64,000 nucleotides of DNA. Origin: Brachybacterium sp. UMB0905 (lineage in GTDB: Bacteria > Actinomycetota > Actinomycetes > Actinomycetales > Dermabacteraceae). The stretch's first letter is position 1; the number at the start of each line of letters is the position of its first letter. The notes under the pieces are model-generated. The model had not been told where the DNA came from. It saw only the letters and a list, made by a program, of their open reading frames with translations, and searched no databases. The stretch is from positions 242,232 to 306,231 of the forward strand of contig NZ_PNHL01000002.1 in NCBI RefSeq assembly GCF_002871795.1, in the 5' to 3' direction. A program made the translations under genes and the position numbers. Below, one piece after another: positions 1 to 11,823 of this stretch.

Positions 1-2
1 AG

Positions 3-266
3 GAGCAGCTGCAGACGATCGCCGGGCAGATGGGGGTGCCGTATCTGCACCGCACCGATCCCGAAGAGCCGATCGAGGGCACGATGGAGGATGTGACGCT
101 GCGGCCCATCCCGATGGACACCGACGCGTCCGCCACGAGCTTCGATGACTGGTACTGGGTGGCGTCGATCCCCTTGACAGCCCTGCTGATCTGGGAGCTC
201 GGGGAGATGACCTACCGCCTGCCGCGCCGACTGGACCGCTACGACATTGCGGGAGCGAACCGATGA
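3..266 (+). CDS. C-terminal end of a von Willebrand factor A (VWA) domain membrane protein, cut by the window edge
   Basis: The reading frame is open from base 3, so the gene begins outside the window; 87 codons are visible. The start (EQLQTIAGQMGVPYLHR) resembles the end of a VWA domain, where one expects 'L..IA...G..Y'. It is followed by a C-terminal transmembrane segment around VASIPLTALLIWELG and a short basic tail. The stop overlaps the next start by ATGA, so the two are translationally coupled. BatA-type VWA proteins next to a small membrane protein are a known arrangement in MoxR/VWA clusters. The domain call rests on a fragment and is moderate. Confidence 0.5.
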   Translation, partial: EQLQTIAGQMGVPYLHRTDPEEPIEGTMEDVTLRPIPMDTDASATSFDDWYWVASIPLTALLIWELGEMTYRLPRRLDRYDIAGANR

Positions 267-1267
267 GCACCTCTGTGGCACCCCACCCTAAGTCCCCGCA
301 GGCCACGCCGCCGGGCACGGCCGGACAGCCCGCTGGGCAGAGCATCCCGCCGTCCCTGCGCCAGCGGGAGAAGGGCCGTGACCGGGACTTCGGGTTGGAT
401 ACGGCCCGGCTGCGTCGGGTGCGGCTGATCGTGTTCGCGCTGCTGTCTCCGCTGCTGATCCTGCTGGCGCTGCTGGCGATCCGTTTCGTCTCTATGCCGA
501 TCACCCAGGCGATGCACCTGGATGCGTACGGCTCGCAGAACTATCCGACGGCGATCGAACGGCTATGGCCGGTGCAGCGCCTGAACTTCTTCGAGCCCTA
601 CCTGCCGCACCTGTCGAAGGGCACGGCCCTGCTCCAGCAGGGGGAGGACGCCGCCGCGGAGGAGGAGCTGCGCACAGCGCTCGCGGAATGGGACGCGCAC
701 GAAGATCTCAATGCCCCGCTGCACGCCGAGTGCAAGATCCGCAACAACCTGGCGATCTCGATCGAGCGCCAGGCGGAGCAGATCGACGATGCGGCCGAGC
801 GCGCCGACCGGCTCTATGAGGCCGAGGAGATCATCGCCCCCTGCGCCGGAGGCGGCGGTGGCGGCGACGGCGAGGGCGGCGAAGGCGGCGAAGGCGGCGG
901 CGAGGGCGAGCCGCAGGAGGGCCAGGGCAACGAGGACTCCGAGACCACGGAGGACAACGGCGAGCGGGTCCGCGAGAAGCGCCGCGAAGCTGATGAGGAG
1001 GCCGGCAACGACCCTGATGCCCGTGGCACCGAGCAGGACAAGCAGGAGGGCGAGGACCCGGGGGAGGATCCGCAGCAGAAGGATCCGGGCGATCCCCGTC
1101 GCGAGGACGACGAGGGCGAGGGTCCGCAGGAGGAAGCCCCCGATGAGGGGGACTCCGAGCAGAAGAGCAAGGACGATGAGCTGGAGCAGCGCAACCGCGA
1201 TGCCCAGAACGGCGACGACGGTGAGGACACCGGCGGCTCGAACACGAATCCGGACAAGCCATGGTGA
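263..1267 (+). CDS. Membrane protein with helical middle region and long acidic low-complexity tail
   Basis: A 334-residue protein that starts inside the upstream stop (ATGA). Residues 1-50 are Pro/Gly-rich and basic, and one transmembrane helix follows at about 53-75 (LIVFALLSPLLILLALLAI). Residues 85-190 form a helical, TPR-like stretch (SKGTALLQQGEDAAAEEELRTAL). From about residue 192 a Gly/Glu/Asp/Gln-rich disordered tail runs to the end. Coupling to a VWA protein suggests a BatC-like partner in a cell-envelope complex, which is inference. The tail is strongly acidic, so on the outer face it could bind cations or neighbouring basic proteins. The actual function is unknown. Confidence 0.6.
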   Translation: MSTSVAPHPKSPQATPPGTAGQPAGQSIPPSLRQREKGRDRDFGLDTARLRRVRLIVFALLSPLLILLALLAIRFVSMPITQAMHLDAYGSQNYPTAIERLWPVQRLNFFEPYLPHLSKGTALLQQGEDAAAEEELRTALAEWDAHEDLNAPLHAECKIRNNLAISIERQAEQIDDAAERADRLYEAEEIIAPCAGGGGGGDGEGGEGGEGGGEGEPQEGQGNEDSETTEDNGERVREKRREADEEAGNDPDARGTEQDKQEGEDPGEDPQQKDPGDPRREDDEGEGPQEEAPDEGDSEQKSKDDELEQRNRDAQNGDDGEDTGGSNTNPDKPW

Positions 1268-2496
1268 CCGCCCCGCACGACACCAGGACGGCCGACGCCC
1301 CGCGCCGCGCCTATCTTGATCATGCGGCCACCACGGTGCTGCGCCCAGCCGCCCGCCAGGCCCTTCTTGAGGCGAGCGCCGTGGCAGGAAACCCGTCGTC
1401 GGTCCACACATCGGGACGGCGTGCCCGCGCGGTGCTCGATGATGCGCTGGAGGAGATCGCGGCGCTGCTGGGGGTGCCGCGCAGCTGGCTGATCATGACC
1501 AGCGGCGGTACCGAGGCCGACAACCTGGCGCTGCGCGCGGTGCCCCTCGGCGTGGCGGCGGCCGATCCCTCCCGCGGCGCCGTCGCCGTCGCGGCGACGG
1601 ACCATCCCGCGGTGCTCGCGACCGCCCGCTCCCTGGCTCCCGGAGCAACAGCGGCACCCGGGTCCGCACCGATCCAGGTGCGAGAGCTCGCCGTCGACGC
1701 GCGCGGGGCGCTGATCAAGGATGGGGTGCGCGAGGCGCTCGCGGATCGCGCCGTGAGCGTGCTCAGCGCGGCGCTCGTGAACAACGAGACCGGGGCGGTG
1801 CAGGACATCGCGGGGCTGTCGGCGATGGCGCGTGAGCACGGCACGTTGCTGCACACCGATGCGGTGCAGGCGGTGGGGAATGTGCCGCTGCCCGCGCCCG
1901 GCACGGTCGATCTGATGTCCCTGTCGGGCCACAAGATCGGTGCCCCGGTCGGGGTGGGAGTGCTGGTCGCGGATCCCGATGTTCCCTTCGCAGCGACCTC
2001 CACGGGCGGCGGACAGCAGCGCGGTGTCCGCTCGGGCACGCTGGATCTGCTCCACGCCGCGGCGTTCGCCGCTGCGCTGCGGGAGACCCTGACCGAGGCT
2101 GAGCGCAAACGCGAGCAGACCGCGCAGCTCGCCGCGGAGCTGCGCGAGGGCATCGCCCGGATCGTGCCCGATGCCCGCTTCACCCTGCCGGAGGGGGCGA
2201 TGCGCGCCGAGCACATCGTGCATGTGGTGCTGCCGGGCGCGGATTCCGATGCGCTGCTGTTCCTGCTCGATGAGCGCGGCGTGGACTGCTCGGCGGGATC
2301 GGCCTGCTCGGCCGGGGTGCATCGGGCGAGCTCGGTGCTGGCGGCGATGGGGATCAGCGACGCCGATGCTCGGGGCGCGCTGCGCCTGTCGCTGGGCTGG
2401 ACCAGCACCCGTGAGGACGTCCAGATGCTGCTGGCAGCTCTGCCGGACGCCGTGGAGCGTGCCCGTGCCGTGGGCGCTCTGGCCCTGCCGCACTGA
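1261..2496 (+). CDS. Cysteine desulfurase (NifS/IscS family)
   Basis: A PLP-dependent enzyme that takes sulfur from L-cysteine as a protein-bound persulfide. Its 411 residues fit the family. Visible motifs are the N-terminal YLDHAATT, the PLP-ring aspartate in HTDAVQAVG, the Schiff-base lysine K225 in SLSGHKIGAPVG, the RSGT loop in QQRGVRSGTLD, and catalytic C349 in SAGSACSAG. The ATG at 1261 overlaps the end of the previous gene; a GTG at 1264 is an alternative. The gene lies 180 bp before mnmA, which needs a persulfide donor, so it probably feeds tRNA 2-thiolation. It could also serve Fe-S cluster assembly; the sequence does not separate these roles. Confidence 0.93.
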   Translation: MVTAPHDTRTADAPRRAYLDHAATTVLRPAARQALLEASAVAGNPSSVHTSGRRARAVLDDALEEIAALLGVPRSWLIMTSGGTEADNLALRAVPLGVAAADPSRGAVAVAATDHPAVLATARSLAPGATAAPGSAPIQVRELAVDARGALIKDGVREALADRAVSVLSAALVNNETGAVQDIAGLSAMAREHGTLLHTDAVQAVGNVPLPAPGTVDLMSLSGHKIGAPVGVGVLVADPDVPFAATSTGGGQQRGVRSGTLDLLHAAAFAAALRETLTEAERKREQTAQLAAELREGIARIVPDARFTLPEGAMRAEHIVHVVLPGADSDALLFLLDERGVDCSAGSACSAGVHRASSVLAAMGISDADARGALRLSLGWTSTREDVQMLLAALPDAVERARAVGALALPH

Positions 2497-2613
2497 CCGG
2501 GGCCCGCAGCACTGACTCTGCCGGGCGGGACGTGAGCCGGGCGGGACTTGATGAGCCTCACGTCCGATCGGTGAGGATCACGCGCGCCCGACGAGACCGG
2601 CACGCCGGTGATC

Positions 2614-2619
2614 CGTAGA
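2614..2619 (+). promoter_or_regulatory. Putative -10 box for the mnmA transcript
   Basis: TAGACT matches the actinobacterial TANNNT -10 consensus. It would start transcription near 2626, leaving a 5' leader of about 50 nt with a GGGGAGAGG ribosome-binding site. No convincing -35 is visible. Confidence 0.45.
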
Positions 2620-2676
2620 CTGGCTGGTTGGAGATCCCGGGGCGGTCCCGGGCGCAGACCTGGGGAGAGGCTTGAC

Positions 2677-3762
2677 GTGAAGGTGCTGGCAGCGATGAGC
2701 GGCGGGGTGGATTCCGCGGTCGCTGCGGCCCGCGCCGTCGAGGCCGGCCATGACGTGGTGGGCGTGCACATGGCCCTGTCGGCCAGCAGCGATCAGCGCC
2801 GCACAGGCTCGCGCGGCTGCTGCACTGTGGAGGATGCGCAGGACGCGCGACGCGCCGCGGAGCGCATCGGCATCCCCTTCTACGTGTGGGACCTGGCCGG
2901 GGACTTCCACGACCTGGTGGTCGAGGACTTCCTGTCCGAGTACGCCGCCGGGCGCACCCCGAACCCCTGCGTGCGCTGCAATGAGCGCATCAAGTTCGCT
3001 TCCCTGCTGGAGCGCGCCACGGTGCTGGGCTTCGATGCGGTGTGCACCGGGCACTACGCCTCCCTGCGCACCGAGGGACCGGACGGGGCGATCTCCCTGC
3101 ACCGTTCGCGCTATCTCGCCAAGGATCAGTCCTATGTGCTCGCGGTGATGGGCCCGGAGGCGGCCGCCCGCTCTCTGTTCCCGCTCGGGGACATGGAGAG
3201 CAAGGATGCGGTGCGTGCGGAGGCCCGTGAGCGCAAGCTCGGCGTCTCCACCAAGCCGGACAGCTACGACATCTGCTTTATCGCCGATGGTGACACTCGG
3301 GGCTTCCTCGAGCGTCACCTGGGGGAGGCCCCCGGTGAGGTGGTGGATGCCGACGGGCAGGTGCTCGGCACCCACCGCGGCACTCACGGCTTCACCATCG
3401 GCCAGCGGCGCGGGCTCGGCATCGAGCGCCCTGCCCCCGATGGCGCTCCCCGCTATGTGGTGGACATCGATCCGGGGACCCGGCAGGTTGTGATCGGGGC
3501 GGCGGAGCTGCTGTCCACCCGCGAGCTGGTGGCTACTGATCTTGTCAGCTTCGAGCCGATCGAACCCGGCAGGCGGGTGCACGCCCAGATCCGGGCCCAT
3601 GGCGAGGCGGTTCCCGGCATCGTCACCGCGATTCCGGACGGCGAGGAGCTGCTGCGGGTGCAGCTGGGTGTTCCGCTGCGCGGGGTCGCGCCGGGCCAGA
3701 CCCTCGTGCTGTACGACGGGGACCGCGTCCTCGCCTCTGCGACGTTGGAACGCCGCGCATGA
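2677..3762 (+). CDS. mnmA: tRNA-uridine 2-sulfurtransferase MnmA
   Basis: Makes 2-thiouridine at the wobble position U34 of tRNA-Lys/Glu/Gln, using ATP and a persulfide from a cysteine desulfurase. The chosen GTG is preceded by GGGGAGAGG with 6-nt spacing and gives a 361-residue protein of usual length starting [13 protein letters not shown]. The PP-loop SGGVDS is at about residues 8-13. The two thiolation cysteines are C101 ([12 protein letters not shown]) and C200 ([11 protein letters not shown]). The C-terminal part carries the QRRGLG and beta-barrel regions. An in-frame upstream ATG at 2608 would add 23 unconserved-looking residues. The stop overlaps the next gene by ATGA. Confidence 0.96.
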   Translation: MKVLAAMSGGVDSAVAAARAVEAGHDVVGVHMALSASSDQRRTGSRGCCTVEDAQDARRAAERIGIPFYVWDLAGDFHDLVVEDFLSEYAAGRTPNPCVRCNERIKFASLLERATVLGFDAVCTGHYASLRTEGPDGAISLHRSRYLAKDQSYVLAVMGPEAAARSLFPLGDMESKDAVRAEARERKLGVSTKPDSYDICFIADGDTRGFLERHLGEAPGEVVDADGQVLGTHRGTHGFTIGQRRGLGIERPAPDGAPRYVVDIDPGTRQVVIGAAELLSTRELVATDLVSFEPIEPGRRVHAQIRAHGEAVPGIVTAIPDGEELLRVQLGVPLRGVAPGQTLVLYDGDRVLASATLERRA

Positions 3763-4892
3763 GCCCCGACACCACCCTGGTCACCCTCACGGGCGATGGC
3801 ACCTTCCGCGTGCCGGACCCCGCGCAGCGCGCCCGACTGAACCTGCCGGATGACCCGTACCTCGCGGCGCTGCTGCGCCTGCGCGCCCTGCTGGGCGATG
3901 ACCTGGACTCCCAGATTGCGACCCGGCTGTATCTGCCCTCGGCGCTCGGCCAGGATCCGACCGACCACGTGCTGCCCGCGACCCTCGCCATGCTGGGAGA
4001 CACGACCGGGGACCTGGCGAGCTACGGGTGGCGGCTCGGCACCGGGGCGGGTCAGGCGTGGCGGCGCGCTCATGAGCAGTGGGAGCGGATGCTCGGGGCG
4101 GCGCGCATCGCGCTGCACGGCTATGAAGGACCGCTCATGACCACGGCCCTGGGCCCGGCCACGCTCACGGCCTCGACGTTCCTGCAGTCCGGGGAGCGGA
4201 CCCTGGGGGATCCGGGAGCGGTGCGTGACCTGCCTATCCTGCTCGCAGAAGGTCTGGTGGAGCACCTGGAGCGGGTGCGCGACCACGTGCCGGGCGCGAA
4301 ACAGCATGTGCTGCTGCGCGAGGACGCCGTGGCCGCGGTGCATGAGGGCCGCATTCCCACACCCTCGGGCCGGCGCCGCTACGACCCGGTGCCCGCGGAT
4401 GTGATCGGCCGACTGTGGCGCCGCCTGGTGGTCTCGCTCGAGGACTTCGGGCTCAGCGCCGATGAGATCACGCTGGGCATCGGCGCGAATATCGAGCTGC
4501 TGCGCGCTGCCCGCGATGCCGGGGTGCGGCGCCTGGCGATGGGCCCGCGGCGCATGCCGGACCTGTCCACCCCGGCGGGCCGCACCCTGTGGGAGGCCGT
4601 TGCGGAGGAGGTAGACCGCGGGGCGGTACTCGAGCTGATCGTGGACCCGCGGCCCGGTGGAATGCTGGGCCCGGAGCTCGAGCGCATGCTGGACACCTGG
4701 CGGTGCCTGGGCCACACCGACGCCGACGCCGCGGGCGTGGCGGTCATCGCCCACACCGGGATCGCCCACGAAGTCGACCAGGGCAAGCGCGACCCCGCTC
4801 TGCAGCCCGACGCATCGTCGCTGCTGGATGAGCCCGCGATCACGGACATGCTGCGCATCGCCCCCCAGTGGGCCGAGCGCCTGGTGCCGTGA
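3759..4892 (+). CDS. MetE-like (cobalamin-independent methionine synthase / UROD superfamily) protein of unknown role
   Basis: A 377-residue protein beginning in the mnmA stop (ATGA). Actinobacteria, including Mycobacterium, keep a similar gene between mnmA and ligA, often annotated as a vitamin-B12-independent methionine synthase-like protein. The barrel-type repeats of MetE C-terminal domains are recognisable ([37 protein letters not shown]-like [11 protein letters not shown]). Genuine MetE is about 750 residues and binds zinc through a conserved His-x-Cys. I do not see a clear counterpart here, so true methionine synthase activity is doubtful. The conserved context hints at a role with tRNA thiolation or DNA ligation, but this is only inference. 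Confidence 0.65.
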   Translation: MSPDTTLVTLTGDGTFRVPDPAQRARLNLPDDPYLAALLRLRALLGDDLDSQIATRLYLPSALGQDPTDHVLPATLAMLGDTTGDLASYGWRLGTGAGQAWRRAHEQWERMLGAARIALHGYEGPLMTTALGPATLTASTFLQSGERTLGDPGAVRDLPILLAEGLVEHLERVRDHVPGAKQHVLLREDAVAAVHEGRIPTPSGRRRYDPVPADVIGRLWRRLVVSLEDFGLSADEITLGIGANIELLRAARDAGVRRLAMGPRRMPDLSTPAGRTLWEAVAEEVDRGAVLELIVDPRPGGMLGPELERMLDTWRCLGHTDADAAGVAVIAHTGIAHEVDQGKRDPALQPDASSLLDEPAITDMLRIAPQWAERLVP

Positions 4893-7424
<2,532 letters not shown>

Positions 7425-7452
7425 CGCGCCAGGCCGCCCGCCCGGTGTCCGC

Positions 7453-9693
7453 TCAGCCGGTCTGCGCGAGCGCGAGCGGCAGCACCGGCCCCGAGCCGGC
7501 CCGCCGCAGCGCCCGGCCGGCGAGCGTCATCGTCCAGCGCGAGTCGATCTCGTCATCCACCAGCAGCACCGGCGCCCCGGCGAGCGCGGCGAGCTGCGTG
7601 GCGAGCTCCTCGCCGACGTGGAAGCGGTCCGCGAGGGCGGCGACGCGAAAGGCGCTGTTGCGCGCCCCGTGCAGCACCCGGGCATCCGGCGCCAGATCCA
7701 GCGACCCGAGGTCCTGCATCCGCCCCACCCGGGCGAGGCCCTCGGCGATCTGCCGCACCAGGCGCGGGCGGGTCAGCGAGGGCACCGACACCACCGCGGC
7801 CGGGCGCTCCTCCCACTCCCAGGCGGCGAGCACCTGGATGATGCGCTGTGCAATCGCTGGGGTGAGCTCAGCATCCATCGGCCGCCCGTCCTCGTCCCGG
7901 GCCAGCAGCTCCCGCAGCGGCACCGCCCAGCCCAGATCCGACATCCGCGCCACCACACGCCCCTCAGCCACCTGCTCCGACGGCGGGATCCGGCCGCGCA
8001 GGGCGATGCCCAGCCGGTCCAGTCCCGTCGGCCAGGCCTTGCGTGGCGCGACGGGCACCCCGACACGGTCCAGCACCCGGGAGACCGCGGCCATCGGATC
8101 CTCCGCGCTGACGACAGCACCCGCCCCGGCACCGTCGCCATCAGCCCCGACCACTCCGTCCGCTGCGCGGGGCTGATCCGGCGCTGGATACCAGGGGCCG
8201 GCGCACACGTCGCAGCGCCCGCATGGCACCGCCGTCGCATCATCCAGCTGCTGGGCGAGGAACAGCATCCGGCACTGCGCGGGATCGCCGATCTGCAGCG
8301 CCTCATAGGCGAGCATTGCCTCCTGCTCCATGCATCGCGCCTGCGCCACCTGCGCATACCGGTCTGCGTCGTACACCCACCGCTGGCCGGTCGGCACCCA
8401 GCCTCCGGTCACCGCCTGCACCGCCCCATCGACCGCGAGTACCTTCAGCAGCAGATCCAGCGCCGTGCGGCGCACATCCACCCGGGCCTCCAACGCCGGC
8501 GTGGACAGCGGCCTATCGGCCCCCTGCAGAGCATCCAGCACCTGCTGCGCCGCCTCGGGGGAAGGCATCGAGGACGTCGCGAAGTACTCCCAGATCGCGC
8601 GGTCCTCCGCGCCCGGCAGCAGCAGCACATCGGCGCTGTCGGTGGCGCGGCCCGCACGGCCCACCTGCTGGTAGTACGCCACGGGGGAGCTCGGCGCCCC
8701 CATATGCACCACGAACCCCAGATCCGGTTTGTCGAACCCCATCCCCAGCGCGCTCGTGGCCGCGAGGGCCTTGACCCGGTTCTCCTTGAGGTCCTGCTCG
8801 AGCTCAGCCCGCTCCTGCTCATCGGTCGCGCCGGTGTACGCCCGCACCGGGGCGCCGGGCCGATCCAGCACCTGCGCGAGATCCTGCGCGGCCGAGACTG
8901 TGAGGGTGTAGATGATCCCCGAGCCCGGCAGAGTGTGCAGATGCCGCGCCAGATACTCCAAGCGCGCCCGATCATCGGGCAGGCGCAGGCACCCCAGGCG
9001 CAGCGAATCTCGGGTGAGCGGCCCCCGCAGGGTCAGCACCTCCCGTCCGTCGCCGCCCAGCTGCTCGGCGACATCGGCCACCACACGGGAGTTCGCCGTC
9101 GCCGTAGTGGCGAGCACCGGCACGTCATCGCCGAGGGCCGCCACGAGGTCACGCAGCCGCCGATAGTCGGGGCGGAAGTCATGCCCCCAGTCGGAGATGC
9201 AGTGCGCCTCATCGATCACCAGTAGCCCGCAGCGCTCCACCAGCGCCGGTAGCTGCTCCCGAAACCGCGGGTTCACCAGGCGCTCCGGGGAGATCAGCAG
9301 CACGTCCACCGCATCGGCGGCCAGATCCTGCTCCACGTCCTCCCACTCCAGGCGGTTCGCCGAGGAGATCGTCGCCGCCCGGACCTCGGCCCGCGCCGCC
9401 GCCTGCACCTGGTCACGCATCAAAGCGATGAGCGGCGAGACGATGAGTGCCGGCCCCGCGCCGCGCCGCCGCTGCAGCAGCGCCGCCAGGAAGTACACCG
9501 CCGACTTGCCCCAGCCGGTGCGCTGCACCACCAGAACTCGGCGCCGCTGCTCCACGAGCGCCGTGATCGCCTCAAGCTGTCCGTCGCGGAACTGGGCATC
9601 CGCCCGCCCGGTGAGGTCCCGCAGCGCGGCGAGCGCTTCCGTGGCGAGATCTGCGGGTGGCGGGCTCGGCGGAGCATCAGACTCGGTGTTCAT
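7453..9693 (-). CDS. RecQ-family ATP-dependent DNA helicase with C-terminal phosphoribosyltransferase-like domain
   Basis: A superfamily 2 3'-5' DNA helicase for repair and recombination, convergent with ligA (28 bp between stops). The helicase core shows FRDGQLEAI, Walker [17 protein letters not shown] ([17 protein letters not shown]), ATTATAN, and the motif VI region [13 protein letters not shown] RecQ-type zinc cluster follows (CRMLFL...[12 protein letters not shown]). The last ~150 residues are not RecQ. They end in [15 protein letters not shown], which resembles the PRPP-binding loop of type I phosphoribosyltransferases such as ComFC. ATG 9693 is the best start (746 residues); a start at 9720 is possible. 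Such fusions occur in actinobacterial RecQ proteins and their purpose is unclear. Confidence 0.9.
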   Translation of the reverse strand: MNTESDAPPSPPPADLATEALAALRDLTGRADAQFRDGQLEAITALVEQRRRVLVVQRTGWGKSAVYFLAALLQRRRGAGPALIVSPLIALMRDQVQAAARAEVRAATISSANRLEWEDVEQDLAADAVDVLLISPERLVNPRFREQLPALVERCGLLVIDEAHCISDWGHDFRPDYRRLRDLVAALGDDVPVLATTATANSRVVADVAEQLGGDGREVLTLRGPLTRDSLRLGCLRLPDDRARLEYLARHLHTLPGSGIIYTLTVSAAQDLAQVLDRPGAPVRAYTGATDEQERAELEQDLKENRVKALAATSALGMGFDKPDLGFVVHMGAPSSPVAYYQQVGRAGRATDSADVLLLPGAEDRAIWEYFATSSMPSPEAAQQVLDALQGADRPLSTPALEARVDVRRTALDLLLKVLAVDGAVQAVTGGWVPTGQRWVYDADRYAQVAQARCMEQEAMLAYEALQIGDPAQCRMLFLAQQLDDATAVPCGRCDVCAGPWYPAPDQPRAADGVVGADGDGAGAGAVVSAEDPMAAVSRVLDRVGVPVAPRKAWPTGLDRLGIALRGRIPPSEQVAEGRVVARMSDLGWAVPLRELLARDEDGRPMDAELTPAIAQRIIQVLAAWEWEERPAAVVSVPSLTRPRLVRQIAEGLARVGRMQDLGSLDLAPDARVLHGARNSAFRVAALADRFHVGEELATQLAALAGAPVLLVDDEIDSRWTMTLAGRALRRAGSGPVLPLALAQTG

Positions 9694-9778
9694 GCCTCTA
9701 CCGTCCCACGCCTGGCGCATGTGAGACCTCTCTCATCCACACCTCATCCACAGCCCGGGCGGTCTCATCGACCCTGCG

Positions 9779-9784
9779 TACTCT
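9779..9784 (+). promoter_or_regulatory. Putative -10 box, leaderless start at 9791
   Basis: TACTCT is followed by 6 nt and then the ATG at 9791. No ribosome-binding site precedes that ATG, so a leaderless transcript is likely. Confidence 0.45.
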
Positions 9785-9790
9785 CCGGGC

Positions 9791-10384
9791 ATGAGTCCTC
9801 GCCCCCGCCCTCTCGGCGCTTCGCTGCCCGACACTCCCGCCACGCGCACCATCGCCGGCGTGCTGACCGCCGCGCTGCTGGGCTCGATCCTGGCGCCGGC
9901 CCGCAAGCTCGGCCCCGACCAGGGCCGCGTACGCGACTCCTTCCCCTTCAGCCACTACCCGATGTTCTCCGCCCGCCGCAAAGACCACTACTGGGTCACC
10001 CATCTGCTCGGAATCACGGCCGATGGGCAGCAGCGCCCGCTGCACTACTCCTACGCGGGCACGGGCGGGCTGAACGCCGTCCGGCGCCAATTGCGTCGGC
10101 GCGTCAACGACGGTGAAGGCAAGCGCCTGGCTCGCCGGGCCGCCCGCCGCCTCGCTTCCCGTGAGCACGCCGAGGACCGCGACATCGTGGAGGTGCATGT
10201 GGTCAAGGGCCGGTACCTCATCGAGCCGTTCATGCGCGGGGCGGGCGAGGAGGAGTTCACCTCGCGTCTGCGTGTGAAGGGACGCGCCGCCGTGCCCGGC
10301 CGTGGTGATGCGTCCGGTCGTGGTGATGTGCCCGGCCGTGGTGATGCGTCCAGTCGCTCCGCGGATGAGGAGGTGGCCCGATAA
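9791..10384 (+). CDS. Hypothetical single-pass membrane protein with RGD-containing repeat tail
   Basis: A 197-residue protein, not assigned to a family I recognise. A basic N-terminus precedes one hydrophobic segment (TIAGVLTAALLGSILAP, about residues 20-38). A conserved-looking globular part follows (FPFSHYPMFSARRKDHYWVTHLLGI) and then an Arg-rich stretch. The C-terminus carries three 6-residue repeats that each contain Arg-Gly-Asp. By the positive-inside rule the N-terminus is cytoplasmic and the rest outside; this is inference. It is directly followed, with a 4-base overlap, by an HTTM-like membrane protein, so the two probably work together. The FPF..YPMFS motif is typical of small proteins encoded beside HTTM or DCC-type genes. 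Confidence 0.6.
   Translation: MSPRPRPLGASLPDTPATRTIAGVLTAALLGSILAPARKLGPDQGRVRDSFPFSHYPMFSARRKDHYWVTHLLGITADGQQRPLHYSYAGTGGLNAVRRQLRRRVNDGEGKRLARRAARRLASREHAEDRDIVEVHVVKGRYLIEPFMRGAGEEEFTSRLRVKGRAAVPGRGDASGRGDVPGRGDASSRSADEEVAR
10298..10351 (+). repeat. Three tandem 18-bp units encoding Arg-Gly-Asp repeats
   Basis: Units begin at 10298, 10316 and 10334. The first and third are identical (GGCCGTGGTGATGCGTCC) and the middle one differs at three bases. They are in frame and translate to GRGDAS / GRGDVP / GRGDAS, so the copy number could vary by slippage without frameshift. Confidence 0.8.
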
Positions 10385-10467
10385 GCCGCCTGCTCTCCGC
10401 CCTCCAGAGCCTCGCCCGGGAAACATCGCGACGCCTCGCGCCGACGGCCGCGCCCACCGTTCCGGCG

Positions 10468-11286
10468 GTGCTGCGCATCGCCGTGGGCGCCTACCACCTG
10501 TGGCATGCGGGCTCTAAGCGCAAGCTCTACCGCGGCGTGCACCGCACCGATGCGGCGAGTTTCGACCCCGTGGGCGTGGCGCGGGTGCTGCGTCGGCCGC
10601 TGCCGCCCGTCCTCGCCGACCGCCTGGTGGACGCGTCGCTGGTCACGGGAGCGCTGTTCACCGCCGGGGTGGGGCACCGCGTGATCGGCCCGCTGCATGC
10701 AGCGCTGCAGACCTGGAACTTCTCTTACCGCAACTCCTTTTCCATGGTGTTCCACCACGAGAACGCCCTGGTGCTGCACACCATGGTGCTCGCAGTCGCA
10801 CCGGCCGCGGACGCACTGTCCCTCGACGCCCTGGCGCGTGATCGCTGCCTGATCCCGCGACGACGCTCGTGGATGTACGGGGCCACGCCCACGGTCATGA
10901 ACACCGCCATGGCTGGCACGTACCTGCTGGCGGGGCTCGCGAAGTTCACCGGAGAGGACGGTGCCGGTTGGGTCGACGGGGCGAGCATGCGCCAGCAGGT
11001 CGCCGTGGATGCGCTGCGCAAGGACCGGCTGGGGGAGGGCACGAACGAGCTCGCCCAGCTGCTCTACCCCCGTCGGCTCCTGTTCACCCTCATGGCCGCC
11101 GGGGCGATCATCATCGAGATCGGTGCGCCGCTGGCCGTGCTGGACCGGCGCCTGGGCAGGCTGTTCGGCATCGGCGCGTGCTCTATGCACTGGGGGATCA
11201 AGGCGATCATGCGCATCACGTTCCCCTACCACCTCTCCGGGGTGCTCTACCTGCCGCTGTGGCTCATGCCGCCGCCTCAGCGGTGA
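10468..11286 (+). CDS. Multi-pass membrane protein, HTTM (vitamin K-dependent carboxylase-like) type; start unresolved
   Basis: At least 272 residues with several hydrophobic helices (LVDASLVTGALFTAGVG; ALVLHTMVLAVAPAADAL; LLFTLMAAGAIIIEIGAPLAVL; LSGVLYLPLWLM). It has the layout of HTTM-domain proteins (NFSYRNSFSMVFHHENALVLH; GTYLLAGLAKFTG). The first ordinary start codon is GTG 10468. However, the frame is open and coding-like from 10381 (SRLLSALQSLARETSRRL), and a strong GAGGAGGTG ribosome-binding site lies just before 10381. The codon there is ATA, overlapping the upstream TAA where an ATGA junction would be expected. The real N-terminus is therefore probably at 10381. The substrate is unknown. 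Confidence 0.65.
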   Translation: MLRIAVGAYHLWHAGSKRKLYRGVHRTDAASFDPVGVARVLRRPLPPVLADRLVDASLVTGALFTAGVGHRVIGPLHAALQTWNFSYRNSFSMVFHHENALVLHTMVLAVAPAADALSLDALARDRCLIPRRRSWMYGATPTVMNTAMAGTYLLAGLAKFTGEDGAGWVDGASMRQQVAVDALRKDRLGEGTNELAQLLYPRRLLFTLMAAGAIIIEIGAPLAVLDRRLGRLFGIGACSMHWGIKAIMRITFPYHLSGVLYLPLWLMPPPQR

Positions 11287-11407
11287 GGCCTCAGCGGGTG
11301 GGCCGATGCGGGCAGAGGCGGCCGATGGGGCCGTGCGGCTCCGCTCGAATCAGCAGACGCAGGTCAGGCGGCGCAGATCAGGAGTGCATAGATCAGGAGC
11401 GCGCAGC

Positions 11408-11653
11408 TCAAGAGGCGGAGTCGTCCTGGGACGCGTCGCCCTCACGGGACTGCCGCGCAGCGTGCTCACGGTCGATCCGCGCCATCCGCTCCGCGGAGGT
11501 CTCGGTGTCCCGCAGCGGATTCTCCTTCGTGGCCAGCGCCCGGCGCATCCGCGCTTCGAACTTCTGGACCTCCCGAATGCGCGGGTCATCGGAGAGCTGC
11601 TCGCTGTCCTCGGGATCATGCGAGGTGTAGTCGATGTTGGGGTCGACGGACAT
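11408..11653 (-). CDS. Small acidic/charged hypothetical protein
   Basis: An 81-residue protein, MSVDPNIDYTSHDPEDSEQ at the start, rich in Asp, Glu, Arg and Ser, and predicted soluble and helical in the middle (RIREVQKFEARMRRALA). ATG 11653 has GGGAGGT as its ribosome-binding site 7 nt upstream, and TACAGT further upstream is a plausible -10. Longer ORF starts would add Cys/Trp-rich antisense-looking sequence and are rejected. It is divergent from gatC. No family recognised; small acidic proteins next to gatC occur in related genomes as hypotheticals. Confidence 0.6.
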   Translation of the reverse strand: MSVDPNIDYTSHDPEDSEQLSDDPRIREVQKFEARMRRALATKENPLRDTETSAERMARIDREHAARQSREGDASQDDSAS

Positions 11654-11811
11654 GTGCGGGACCTCCCGGTCGAGATGGACATCGGGCCCCGGGCGGAGAC
11701 CGATCACGGCCGATACTGTACCGGGGCTCGGTGGGCATCCCATGCGTCCAACGGCCCTCGAGCGCTGTCCACACCACCTCCGCAGCGAGCCGCACCACCA
11801 TCGGCAGGTCC

Positions 11812-11817
11812 TAGACT
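11812..11817 (+). promoter_or_regulatory. Putative -10 box, leaderless gatCAB transcript
   Basis: TAGACT followed by 6 nt and the gatC ATG at 11824, with no ribosome-binding site. This is the canonical geometry of actinobacterial leaderless promoters. Confidence 0.6.
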
Positions 11818-11823
11818 GTCCGC

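Noticed and set aside
814..2493. Large minus-strand ORF opposite the cysteine desulfurase
   Set aside because: Shadow frame: the plus strand encodes a complete desulfurase with all catalytic residues.
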